From positions 81,920-145,919 of the forward strand of contig NZ_QUEE01000011.1 of assembly GCF_003477885.1 (NCBI RefSeq): a stretch of DNA of 64,000 bases. The letters are read 5' to 3'. The stretch comes from Lachnotalea sp. AF33-28 (lineage in GTDB: Bacteria > Bacillota > Clostridia > Lachnospirales > Lachnospiraceae). The position numbers and the translations under genes are program-made. This document shows positions 16,619-24,744 of this stretch, in pieces. Each line of letters opens with the position of its first letter. Position 1 is the stretch's first letter. The notes under the pieces were generated by a model that was not told where the DNA came from, ran no database searches, and was given only the letters and a program-made list of their open reading frames with translations.

Positions 16619-17695
16619 ATGGTTCGATATATATGTCCGGTCTGCGACAGTGAACTAAAGGGGCATTACTGTCCTGTGTGTAAGAAGAGAATCAAGGAAC
16701 CGGTGAGATTTACAGGAGAATGTCTGCCCAATGAGCACAGCAATCGCTGCTATGTGCCGCCGAACAGATCCAAAAAAGAAACGCCCAGGGCCAATGTTCC
16801 CAGGCCTTATACCACGGCGCGCAGCACGCATACTGCGCCCGGCACCCATACGGCACCCGGAAGAACGCATCCGGTATGGGAGAATGCTAACAGAGCCGGA
16901 CAGAGCGGCAGGACGGCGGCAGGTGCAGGCGGCAGTTATTCCGGCGGTTCCCCTTACAGAAGCAATGGGGAGATCCCAAAGAAAAAGATTACCGGGGCGA
17001 CAGTAGTCGCAGCGGTGATCATAATCTGGATCATACTGATCTTTGCGATCAATATGATCACCAGCCTGGTCAGCCACGGGATGGGCAGTTTTGGAGGCAG
17101 CGCGGAAACGAGCGCAGCTGTGACGGATACGATTACATTTCCTTTCCCTGTGGAAGGCGTAGAGAATGATGATTATATTAACTATACGCTGACGGATGAA
17201 CAGGTGATGGAGTTAGGAGAGCCCTCCAATATGCTTCGCTGCTATGAAATCGATGGGACAGAGGCTGTCAGTCAGATAACCGCAATGCTTAAAGAGCGTG
17301 GACAGAGTGTGGTCTCACAAAGTGTCAGCAGCTATAATACCGTCATTAAGTACAAGGAGGACGGTAGCTTTTCCAGCTCCTACGGTACGCACACCTACTT
17401 AAATCTCGACAGTCAGCTGGATCAGATTGCGGTGGATACGGAAACCTTTACCGGAAAGCTGACAGGCGTCAGCATAAGCATTCAGGACAGGGAGAAAGCC
17501 GAAGAATTATTTTTTGCATTGGCAGAGTACATAACCGGAGATACGTTTGATGAAACCCAAAAGCAGGACATCAGCGAACAGATCGCTTCCTGCCGGAGCG
17601 GCAGTCAGTATGTTTTTATTTATCTCGGAGAAAGTGAGCTCTATTACAGCTACAATAAAGACAGCAGCGATTACTATTCAATCACCCATAAATAG
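16619..17695 (+). CDS. Zinc-ribbon single-pass membrane protein of unknown function
   Basis: The 358-residue protein has an N-terminal zinc ribbon (YICPVCDSELKGHYCPVCKK, residues 4-23), a low-complexity Pro/Thr/Ser/Gly linker rich in Arg (about 45-120), one strong membrane segment (VVAAVIIIWIILIFAINMI near 135) and an outer domain of about 200 residues. The ATG at 16619 is eight bases after GGAGG. It is transcribed alone between its own promoter and terminator. I do not recognise the outer domain. The layout, cytoplasmic zinc ribbon plus external domain, is common in uncharacterised Clostridia proteins. Confidence 0.8.
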   Translation: MVRYICPVCDSELKGHYCPVCKKRIKEPVRFTGECLPNEHSNRCYVPPNRSKKETPRANVPRPYTTARSTHTAPGTHTAPGRTHPVWENANRAGQSGRTAAGAGGSYSGGSPYRSNGEIPKKKITGATVVAAVIIIWIILIFAINMITSLVSHGMGSFGGSAETSAAVTDTITFPFPVEGVENDDYINYTLTDEQVMELGEPSNMLRCYEIDGTEAVSQITAMLKERGQSVVSQSVSSYNTVIKYKEDGSFSSSYGTHTYLNLDSQLDQIAVDTETFTGKLTGVSISIQDREKAEELFFALAEYITGDTFDETQKQDISEQIASCRSGSQYVFIYLGESELYYSYNKDSSDYYSITHK

Positions 17696-17711
17696 CAGGA
17701 TGCCAATGAGA

Positions 17712-17747
17712 GGATGCGCCGGAAACAGCCGGCAGCATCCTTTTTTT
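17712..17747 (+). terminator. Rho-independent terminator
   Basis: GGATGC and CCGG pair with GCCGG and GCATCC, followed by seven T. Confidence 0.88.
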
Positions 17748-17759
17748 GCCGATTCCGCA

Positions 17760-17788
17760 TTGACCTGCCATAAAATCTAATATATAAT
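17760..17788 (+). promoter_or_regulatory. Promoter of DUF368-aroF operon
   Basis: TTGACC and TATAAT are separated by 17 bases. Confidence 0.78.
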
Positions 17789-17825
17789 GTTTCCTGTGTG
17801 CAAAACACAGGAAAGGACGAATAAA

Positions 17826-18722
17826 ATGAAATACATCATGGACCTGATTAAAGGAATCTTTATTGGCATCGCCAATATCATACCGGGTGTCAGCGGCGGC
17901 ACCATGGCGGTATCCCTCGGTATTTATGACAGGCTGATATCCTCCATAACCGGTTTGCTGAAAAATGTAAAAAAGAGCCTGCAGACTCTGATTCCGATCC
18001 TTTTGGGCGCGGCCATCGGTATTGTGGGATTCACCTATGCGATTGAATTTCTGTTAAGCAAATATACTCTGCCCACCTGCCTGACATTTGTAGGCTTGAT
18101 TCTGGGAGGTATTCCGATTCTTGTGAAGCATTTTAAAGCGGGGCTGGATGAGAAACAGGGCGGTAAGATATCGGCGGCAAATGTGATCGCATTTGTGCTA
18201 TTGTTTGCGCTGGTCATATTTATGGCCTTCCAGCAGGGTGCTGATAATGAGCTGACGACCTTCGATGTAAATGCAGGCAATATGATCAAGCTGTTTTTTG
18301 CGGGCCTGATCGCTTCAGCAACTATGGTGGTGCCGGGAATCAGCGGTTCTCTGGTGCTGATGATCCTGGGTTACTATTACGGAGTGTTAAATACGATCAA
18401 GAATTTCCTGGACGCGTTAAAAGTGATGGATATGGCCGGTCTGGGACACGGCTTTATGCTGTTGCTTCCCTTCGGAATCGGCGTAATTCTTGGAATTTTC
18501 CTGATTGCCAAGGCGATCGAGTACCTCTTTAAAAAGCATACGACAATCACCTACAGCGCCATCCTGGGACTGATTATAGCCTCCCCCGTTGCTATTTTTT
18601 CCAACACCAACGCACTGGCAGATCTTAGTTCGGACACGGCCGTTATCCGTGTGATTGCCGGCATCGTGCTGTTGATCGGCGGCGCTGCCATCACATATTT
18701 TTTAGGAAAGAAAGAAGCGTAA
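17826..18722 (+). CDS. DUF368 membrane protein, probable undecaprenyl-phosphate flippase (PopT type)
   Basis: The 298-residue protein has about eight to ten membrane segments and two diagnostic repeats, IANIIPGVSGGTMA near the start and VVPGISGSLVLMILG in the second half. DUF368 (PopT) proteins have been shown to return polyprenyl phosphate carriers across the membrane for cell-wall synthesis. The ATG at 17826 follows GGAAAGGA; an upstream ATG at 17787 lies inside the -10 region and is not used. The DAHP synthase gene starts four bases after its stop, so they are co-transcribed although not obviously linked in function. Confidence 0.88.
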   Translation: MKYIMDLIKGIFIGIANIIPGVSGGTMAVSLGIYDRLISSITGLLKNVKKSLQTLIPILLGAAIGIVGFTYAIEFLLSKYTLPTCLTFVGLILGGIPILVKHFKAGLDEKQGGKISAANVIAFVLLFALVIFMAFQQGADNELTTFDVNAGNMIKLFFAGLIASATMVVPGISGSLVLMILGYYYGVLNTIKNFLDALKVMDMAGLGHGFMLLLPFGIGVILGIFLIAKAIEYLFKKHTTITYSAILGLIIASPVAIFSNTNALADLSSDTAVIRVIAGIVLLIGGAAITYFLGKKEA

Positions 18723-18726
18723 GAAG

Positions 18727-19755
18727 ATGAGTTTTGAATTTGTACAGAAATTGCCGACGCCTGCCGAGATGAAGGAGCAGTTTCCCCTTTCTGCGAAGCT
18801 GCATAAGGTGAAAGAGGAGCGCGACGCGCTGATCAGAAAAGTGTTTACAGGGGAGAGCGATCAGTTTATCGCGATCATCGGTCCCTGTTCCGCAGACAAC
18901 GAGGATGCGGTTTGCGACTATATCAACCGCGTGGCGAAGGTACAGGATAAGATAAAAGACAGGGTGATCATTATACCCAGGATTTATACCAATAAGCCCA
19001 GGACCACCGGAGAGGGCTACAAGGGCCTGCTTCATCAGCCGGATCCGGAGAAAAAACCGGATTTGTTTGAGGGTGTGCTGGCGATCCGTAAGCTGCATAT
19101 GCGGGCGATCAGCGAGACCGGTCTGACGCCGGCCGATGAGATGCTGTATCCTGAGAACTACCGGTATCTGTCCGACGTGCTCTCCTATGTGGCAGTGGGA
19201 GCCAGATCGGTAGAAAATCAGCAGCACCGTCTGACTGTCAGCGGCATGGAGGTACCGGCCGGCATGAAAAATCCGACCAGCGGCGATCTGTCCGTCATGA
19301 TGAACTCCGTAGTGGCAGGACAGATGGGACATACCTTTATTTACCGCGGCTGGGAAGTGAAGACGGACGGAAACGAGCTGACCCATACGATTCTGCGCGG
19401 CGCTGTGAACAAGCACGGACAGTCCCTGCCCAATTATCACTATGAGGATTTAAGGCGCCTCTATGAAATGTACCAGTTAAGAAACTACAAGAACCCGGCC
19501 TGCATCGTGGATGCGAACCATTCCAACTCCAACAAGCAGTTTAAAGAGCAGATCCGCATCGTGAAGGAAGTGCTGCACAGCAGACGGCACGATCCGGACA
19601 TCGCCGGACTGGTGAAGGGCGTTATGATCGAGAGTTATATCCACGAAGGAAGCCAGAAGGTGGGCGACCATGTCTATGGCTGTTCCATCACCGATCCTTG
19701 TCTGGGATGGGAGGATTCCGAGCGGCTTCTCTATGAGATTGCAGATTCCCTGTAA
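18727..19755 (+). CDS. aroF: 3-deoxy-7-phosphoheptulonate (DAHP) synthase, class I
   Basis: The 342-residue protein matches the AroF/G/H type: FIAIIGPCSADNEDAV near residue 45, KPRTTGEGYKGL, a VGARSVENQQHR motif and DANHSNSNKQ with metal ligands. It condenses phosphoenolpyruvate with erythrose 4-phosphate, the first step to aromatic amino acids. It is the second gene of an operon with DUF368. No T-box or attenuator is visible upstream, so control may be by feedback. Two stable hairpins follow, shared with the convergent gene. Confidence 0.95.
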   Translation: MSFEFVQKLPTPAEMKEQFPLSAKLHKVKEERDALIRKVFTGESDQFIAIIGPCSADNEDAVCDYINRVAKVQDKIKDRVIIIPRIYTNKPRTTGEGYKGLLHQPDPEKKPDLFEGVLAIRKLHMRAISETGLTPADEMLYPENYRYLSDVLSYVAVGARSVENQQHRLTVSGMEVPAGMKNPTSGDLSVMMNSVVAGQMGHTFIYRGWEVKTDGNELTHTILRGAVNKHGQSLPNYHYEDLRRLYEMYQLRNYKNPACIVDANHSNSNKQFKEQIRIVKEVLHSRRHDPDIAGLVKGVMIESYIHEGSQKVGDHVYGCSITDPCLGWEDSERLLYEIADSL

Positions 19756-19836
19756 GGCGCAGCCTTACAGGACCGGCGGCCGGAATTAAATCACGCTTGC
19801 GCCTGACCGCATAAAGACAACATACTTTTATGACTG

Positions 19837-19877
19837 CAGCTGTAATTTGCAACCGTACAGGTTTCAAATTACAGCTG
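19837..19877. terminator. Hairpin between convergent genes (1)
   Basis: CAGCTGTAATTTG pairs perfectly with CAAATTACAGCTG (13 bp), and AACC/GGTT extends the stem inside. A TATTTATAT stretch follows on the plus strand. Confidence 0.65.
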
Positions 19878-19880
19878 TAT

Positions 19881-19912
19881 TTATATCATAAGAAATTGCT
19901 CCTATGATATAA
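19881..19912. terminator. Hairpin between convergent genes (2)
   Basis: TTATATCATA pairs perfectly with TATGATATAA (10 bp) around a 12-base loop. It is just beyond the end of the threonine aldolase gene and may end its transcript or the opposing one. Confidence 0.5.
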
Positions 19913-19918
19913 AACTGT

Positions 19919-20947
19919 TCAGGACAGCAGTGTCAGGAGATCCTTAAGGAAATCCTCCACATAGGATTCTTTCGTCGCCCAGGAGGTGACAAGGCGGATG
20001 CAGGTATGGGCCTCATCGATCACCTTTTCCGTGTGAAACAGGAATTTCTGTTCCAACTGCTGGATAATACGGTGATCCAGTATGGGAAACTGCTGGTTGG
20101 TCGGGGAATCCACCAGAAATTTTACGCCCATATCTAGCATGCCGTCTTTGAGTCTCTGCGCCATCCGGTTGGCATGAGCCGCCAGTTCAAAATACAGGTT
20201 GTCCTTAAACAGCGCTTCGTACTGAATCCCGATTAAAAATCCCTTCGCCAGCATGGCGCCCTTCTGCTTCATCTGATAACGAAAATCCTCATCAAAAGCG
20301 GGATTGCAGATCACATATGCCTCCCCTAGGAGGGCGCCGTTTTTTGTGCCTCCGATATAGAACGCATCGGTAAGCGAGGCGAGATCTCGCAGGGTCAGAT
20401 CGTTGCCCTCTGCCATCAGAGCGGTGCCGATGCGTGCTCCGTCCAGAAACAGATACAGGCCGTGTTCCCGGCAGCAGTTATGTATGTCGGTCAGCTGTGC
20501 CTTCGTATAGATCGTGCCGAGCTCTGTGGAGTCGGAGAGATACACCATCTTTGGCATAACCATGTGCTCTGTAGTATGTTCGGTAAAGAGGCGGCATATG
20601 CCTTCTGGAGTCAGCCTGCCGTCCTCGCAGTGCCAGGTGAGCACTTTATGACCTGCGGCTTCAATGGCGCCGCATTCATGGACATTGATGTGGCCGGTAG
20701 AAGCCGTTATAACCGCCTGATGCGGGCGCAGCACGGAGGAGATGGCCAGCAGATTCGTCTGTGTGCCCCCGGTCAGAAAATGAATGGAGACATCCTCCCT
20801 GCCGACCGCACGTTTTATAAGCTGCCTGGCTTTTTCACTATGCGCATCCAGACCGTAGCCATCATTTTGTTCCAGGTTGGCCCTGCCCATCATTTCAAGA
20901 ATCCGGGGATGAGCGCCTTCGCTGTAATCATTTGCAAAACTGATCAT
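19919..20947 (-). CDS. ltaE: Low-specificity L-threonine aldolase
   Basis: The 342-residue PLP enzyme starts MISFANDYSEGAHPRILE and has the pyridoxal-phosphate Lys in YIGGTKNGALLGE. Other landmarks are FLTGGTQTN and LFLDGARIGTAL with the PLP-contacting Asp. It cleaves threonine or allo-threonine to glycine and acetaldehyde. The minus-strand ATG follows AGAGAGGC. The upstream region contains a 14-bp near-palindrome (20983-20996) that may be a regulator site. The gene is convergent to aroF. Confidence 0.9.
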   Translation of the reverse strand: MISFANDYSEGAHPRILEMMGRANLEQNDGYGLDAHSEKARQLIKRAVGREDVSIHFLTGGTQTNLLAISSVLRPHQAVITASTGHINVHECGAIEAAGHKVLTWHCEDGRLTPEGICRLFTEHTTEHMVMPKMVYLSDSTELGTIYTKAQLTDIHNCCREHGLYLFLDGARIGTALMAEGNDLTLRDLASLTDAFYIGGTKNGALLGEAYVICNPAFDEDFRYQMKQKGAMLAKGFLIGIQYEALFKDNLYFELAAHANRMAQRLKDGMLDMGVKFLVDSPTNQQFPILDHRIIQQLEQKFLFHTEKVIDEAHTCIRLVTSWATKESYVEDFLKDLLTLLS

Positions 20948-20982
20948 ATCTTATGCCTCTCTGTTCGTTATAATGCGCGGAG

Positions 20983-20996
20983 CTCTTACATAAGAG
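20983..20996. promoter_or_regulatory. Inverted repeat upstream of threonine aldolase
   Basis: CTCTTACATAAGAG is an inverted repeat of CTCTTA and TAAGAG about 35 bases before the minus-strand start. It could be an operator; nothing else supports this. Confidence 0.3.
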
Positions 20997-21075
20997 TTCT
21001 GCTGTAGATATCATTATACGAAACTTATAAGCAAAAGAAAAGTCAAATTATACAGCTGCGTAAGAGAAATGTAAG

Positions 21076-21105
21076 TTGTCAGAATTCATGGTTCGCTGTT
21101 ATAAT
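21076..21105 (+). promoter_or_regulatory. Promoter of DUF4358-MBOAT-DHHW operon
   Basis: TTGTCA and TATAAT are separated by 18 bases. Confidence 0.7.
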
Positions 21106-21202
21106 AGCATACGGCGCGGAAAAAGATGCATACTATGTAGTACTACAAAGCAGTGATTTAACAGATATGGTGAATGCGCAAAATGCGCGGATGGGAGAAA
21201 TT

Positions 21203-21781
21203 ATGAAGAAAAGAGTACTTGCACTCATGCTGGCTGTCTCTCTGGCACTGGTGGGATGCGGCGGCAAGGAGAATGAAAAAGAAACAACAAACGGAGCGGA
21301 CAGCGGTTCATCCGCACAGATTCAGGATGCTTCAATGACTGTCATCCATGATGCGGTGAAAGCGGCATACGGTGAGAATTATCTTCCGAGCATGCCCTAT
21401 GATGATACATCGCTTCAGGATGTCTTTGGCGTGGATCCGGAATGGTGTGAAGAATATATTGCGGAAGGCCCTATGATCAGCGCTCATGTCGATACCTTTG
21501 TGGGTATAAAAGCCAAGTCGGAAGAGGATAAGAACAAGGTGCTCGGAGCGCTGGAAGAGTACCGCAATTATCTGATCAACGATTCGTTCCAATATCCTGC
21601 CAACGTGATGAAAGTGCAGGCATCGGAAGTGATCAGTTTTGAAGACTATGTATTTTTCCTGATGCTGGGCACGGTGCCCATGGAAGTGGAAGAGCAGGGC
21701 GATGATGCAATACTGGCAGAAGCCGAAGCGCAGAATCAGATCGCGGTGGAAGCAATCCGCGGAGTACTTTATACAAAGTAA
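21203..21781 (+). CDS. DUF4358 lipoprotein
   Basis: The 192-residue protein has a lipoprotein signal (MKKRVLALMLAVSLALVGC) and then a DUF4358-type domain with AAYGENYLPSMPYDD and VDTFVGIKAKSEEDKNKV. The ATG at 21203 follows GGGAGAAATT; in-frame ATGs at 21167 and 21191 lack a site. It would be anchored outside the membrane. It is followed 35 bases later by an MBOAT acyltransferase and then a DHHW protein, a combination I know from other Clostridia. A role in modifying a surface polymer is inferred from that context; the domain has no known activity. Confidence 0.82.
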   Translation: MKKRVLALMLAVSLALVGCGGKENEKETTNGADSGSSAQIQDASMTVIHDAVKAAYGENYLPSMPYDDTSLQDVFGVDPEWCEEYIAEGPMISAHVDTFVGIKAKSEEDKNKVLGALEEYRNYLINDSFQYPANVMKVQASEVISFEDYVFFLMLGTVPMEVEEQGDDAILAEAEAQNQIAVEAIRGVLYTK

Positions 21782-21816
21782 GACAGTCAAAGAAAGACAG
21801 TAAGGCAGGTATTGCC

Positions 21817-23211
21817 ATGGTATTTTCCAGTATATTATTTTTATTTCGATTTCTGCCGGCAGTTCTGCTTATCTATGTGATCGCGCCGCGGTCATGGAAG
21901 AATGCCGTGTTATTTCTGGCCAGCCTCTTTTTCTACGCCTGGGGAGAACCGGTTTATGTGGTGCTGATGCTGTTTTCCACCGTTGTGGATTACACCCATG
22001 GCAGATTGGTAAACCGATTCCTCGGGCAGGGGAAAAGGGGAAGGGCGAAATGGGCGGTAGCTTCTTCCATGCTGATCAACCTGCTGCTCCTGGGATTTTT
22101 TAAGTATGCGGATTTCCTTGTGTCGAATCTGAACCAGCTGTTGGGCACGAATCTGCCTCTTTTACAGCTGGGGCTTCCGATCGGTATATCGTTTTACACT
22201 TTCCAGACTATGTCCTATACGATCGATATCTACAGGGGGGATGCGAAAGTGCAGAAAAACATTATCGCATTCGGCGCCTATGTTGCGCTGTTTCCCCAGC
22301 TGATTGCGGGTCCCATTGTGCGCTATAAAACGGTTGCTTGCGAGCTGGATCACAGGAGGATGGATGCGGACGGCTTTGGGGAAGGCGCGTTTCGTTTCTC
22401 GGCCGGACTTGCCAAAAAGGTGCTCTTAGCCAATCAAATCGGGATTTTGTGGGAGCAGATATCCGCAGGCAGCACTGCGTCCATGCCGGCGCTTACAGCC
22501 TGGTTTGGCATACTTGCCTTCGCATTTCAGATCTATTTTGATTTCTCAGGATATTCAGATATGGCGATCGGACTCGGGAGGATGTTCGGATTTCACTTTC
22601 CGGAGAATTTTGACCATCCCTATGAATCAGCGAGCATTACGGAGTTCTGGAGGCGGTGGCATATCTCCCTGGGGACCTGGTTTCGGGAGTATGTGTATAT
22701 CCCTTTGGGCGGTAACCGGAAAGGGCCGGGAAGGCAGGTATTTAACCTGGCCGTCGTATGGCTGCTCACAGGTATCTGGCATGGAGCCAGCTGGAATTTT
22801 GTGGCATGGGGCGCGTATTTCGGCATCCTGCTGATTGTAGAAAAGCTGTTCCTTTTAAAGATACTGGAAAGGCTGCCGCGTTTTGCGGCACATGCTTATG
22901 CCCTTTTATTGGTGCTGTTTGGCTGGGTGATATTTGCGTTTGAAGATCTGTCACAGGGAGCCAAGTATCTGGGAGCCATGTTCGGAGCCGGAGGAAGCTT
23001 AGCGGACGGTAATACCGCCTGGCTGCTTTTAAATTATGGTGTTCTTCTGCTGATTCTGACCCTGGGTTCGACCGGGCTTCCGGCCAGGCTTGCCAGACGT
23101 TTCCGCGAAAACGCGATGGCAAAGGGACTGTTTCTGTCAGCGATGATCGTGCTTAGCGTGGCATTTTTAGTGAATGCTTCCTATAATCCGTTTTTATATT
23201 TTCGTTTTTAG
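21817..23211 (+). CDS. MBOAT-family O-acyltransferase
   Basis: The 464-residue polytopic protein belongs to the AlgI/DltB/PatA group. It has the motif FWRRWHISLGTWFREYVYIP near residue 275 and the catalytic His in LTGIWHGASWNFVAWG. Such proteins pass acetyl (or D-alanyl) groups across the membrane to an extracytoplasmic acceptor. With the SGNH-like DHHW protein directly downstream (11 bases), the pair looks like an AlgI/AlgJ- or PatA/PatB-type O-acetylation machine for a wall or capsule polymer. Confidence 0.92.
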   Translation: MVFSSILFLFRFLPAVLLIYVIAPRSWKNAVLFLASLFFYAWGEPVYVVLMLFSTVVDYTHGRLVNRFLGQGKRGRAKWAVASSMLINLLLLGFFKYADFLVSNLNQLLGTNLPLLQLGLPIGISFYTFQTMSYTIDIYRGDAKVQKNIIAFGAYVALFPQLIAGPIVRYKTVACELDHRRMDADGFGEGAFRFSAGLAKKVLLANQIGILWEQISAGSTASMPALTAWFGILAFAFQIYFDFSGYSDMAIGLGRMFGFHFPENFDHPYESASITEFWRRWHISLGTWFREYVYIPLGGNRKGPGRQVFNLAVVWLLTGIWHGASWNFVAWGAYFGILLIVEKLFLLKILERLPRFAAHAYALLLVLFGWVIFAFEDLSQGAKYLGAMFGAGGSLADGNTAWLLLNYGVLLLILTLGSTGLPARLARRFRENAMAKGLFLSAMIVLSVAFLVNASYNPFLYFRF

Positions 23212-23222
23212 AAGGAGGAGCC

Positions 23223-24404
23223 ATGTTGTCAAAGAAAAATCTGCCGTCGGCATGTTTTCTGCTGCTGATTGCCGGATTTACGCTGTGGAGTATCTTCGTT
23301 CCCAAGAAAACCTTTTCTGAAAATGAGAACAGAGTGCTGGCCCAAAAGCCGGAGCTTAACGCTTCGGATGTGCTTTCAGGACAATACGGTCTGGATTATG
23401 AAGAATGGCTGACGGACCAGTTTCCTGCCAGGGACCGGTGGATTGCATTGAAGGCCTGGACAGAGAGAATAAGCGGAAGAACGGAGATCAACGGTGTCTA
23501 TTTCGGAAAAGACGGGTATCTGTTTGAACGGTTCATGGAAGGCGATCTGGATGAAGGACTGAAGGAGAAAAATCTGGATGCCATCGCGGATTTTGCAGGT
23601 AGATACGGAGCCCTTTTGGGAGAGGATCATGTGAGGGTCATGTTGGTTCCGAGCTCCGGTGCGGTGTTAAAAGATAAGCTTCCGGCCTTTGCACAGATGT
23701 ACGATCAGAACCGGATGCTGTCTTCCATGCAAAATAAACTGAAGGAGGCCGGAATAGGAGATGCCTGGGTGGACGTCCGGCCCATGTTTGAGGAAAATTC
23801 GGACCGGTATATCTATTACCGGACGGACCATCACTGGACAACTCTAGGAGCCTTTCTGGGATATCTTGCCTGGAAGGAGAGTCTGGCTGCGGATTCAGGT
23901 GCCGGCGGCCCGTACGGCATAAGAGAATCAGATTATCAGGTGAAAACAGTGTCGGAGGATTTTCTGGGCACGATTTACTCCAAGGTAAATATCTGCCTGC
24001 AGAAGGATGAGATAGAGCGCTGGGACAGAAAAAGCAGCGGCTATGAATGGACCGTGGAATACAATCTCGGGGAAAAGGTCACCGATACGTTTTATGAGGA
24101 GTCCTATCTGGCTAAGAAGGACAAGTATGCCTACTTTTTTGATGGAAATCAGCCGCTGGTGAGAATCGTCAACCATTCCAAGCCTGAAGACAGCGGGAAG
24201 CTTTTGATTATCAAGGATTCCTTTGCGCATTGTTTCGCGCCGTTTGCGGCAGAGGAATTTGCGGAGACACATATGGTGGATCTGCGCTATTTCCGCATGC
24301 CGCTTTCGCAGTATGTGGAGGAGAACGGCATAACGGATGTGCTGGTGCTGTATAACACGATGAACTTGGCCAAAGACCGAAATATGAGCGCTTTAAACCG
24401 CTGA
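23223..24404 (+). CDS. DHHW / AlgJ-like SGNH acetyltransferase partner
   Basis: The 393-residue protein has an N-terminal membrane anchor (FLLLIAGFTLWSIFVP) and an extracytoplasmic SGNH-like domain. YRTDHHWTTLGAF near residue 200 is the DHHW motif and supplies the His/Asp pair; LLIIKDSFAHCFAPF near 328 would hold the nucleophilic Ser. It is expected to transfer acetyl groups from the MBOAT channel to a surface polymer. The start has AGAAGGAGG. The last 13 bases of the gene, covering the stop codon, are exactly duplicated in tandem directly after it (24392-24417). Confidence 0.88.
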   Translation: MLSKKNLPSACFLLLIAGFTLWSIFVPKKTFSENENRVLAQKPELNASDVLSGQYGLDYEEWLTDQFPARDRWIALKAWTERISGRTEINGVYFGKDGYLFERFMEGDLDEGLKEKNLDAIADFAGRYGALLGEDHVRVMLVPSSGAVLKDKLPAFAQMYDQNRMLSSMQNKLKEAGIGDAWVDVRPMFEENSDRYIYYRTDHHWTTLGAFLGYLAWKESLAADSGAGGPYGIRESDYQVKTVSEDFLGTIYSKVNICLQKDEIERWDRKSSGYEWTVEYNLGEKVTDTFYEESYLAKKDKYAYFFDGNQPLVRIVNHSKPEDSGKLLIIKDSFAHCFAPFAAEEFAETHMVDLRYFRMPLSQYVEENGITDVLVLYNTMNLAKDRNMSALNR

Positions 24405-24430
24405 TTTAAACCGCTGAGAATAAAAACTGC

Positions 24431-24459
24431 TTGCATGTTTTTTATTTTTATGGTAAAAT
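24431..24459 (+). promoter_or_regulatory. Promoter of tRNA-Leu
   Basis: TTGCAT and TAAAAT are separated by 17 bases, about 27 bases before the tRNA. Confidence 0.7.
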
Positions 24460-24485
24460 CTTCTCGTTGCGTTAAAGCAGCGAAT

Positions 24486-24569
24486 GCCGCTGTGGCGGAA
24501 TTGGCAGACGCACTTGACTCAAAATCAAGCGGATTCACATCCGTGCCGGTTCGAGTCCGGCCAGCGGCA
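24486..24569 (+). tRNA. tRNA-Leu (CAA)
   Basis: The acceptor arms GCCGCTG and CAGCGGC pair, followed by A. The anticodon stem CTTGA/TCAAG encloses CTCAAAA, giving anticodon CAA for the codon UUG. The D arm, a long variable arm (CGGATTCACATCCG) typical of class II tRNAs, and the T arm (GCCGG TTCGAGT CCGGC) are all visible. The 3' CCA is not encoded. Confidence 0.97.
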
Positions 24570-24574
24570 TCCAG

Positions 24575-24613
24575 GAAGAAGTCGATTGTTATGATACGAT
24601 CGGCTTCTTTTGT
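24575..24613 (+). terminator. Terminator after tRNA-Leu
   Basis: AAGAAG and CGAT pair with ATCG and CTTCTTTT a few bases after the tRNA. Confidence 0.7.
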
Positions 24614-24744
24614 TTTATTCAATAGAAAAATGCTTTTTATTTTTGCAATATGCTTTATAATGGAGATAGAAAGCCGCATTCTGCGGCTGGCTGTCTGATC
24701 GTTGGAAACGCTTGTGAATACCGCGGATGGAACGGGGAGTTAAT

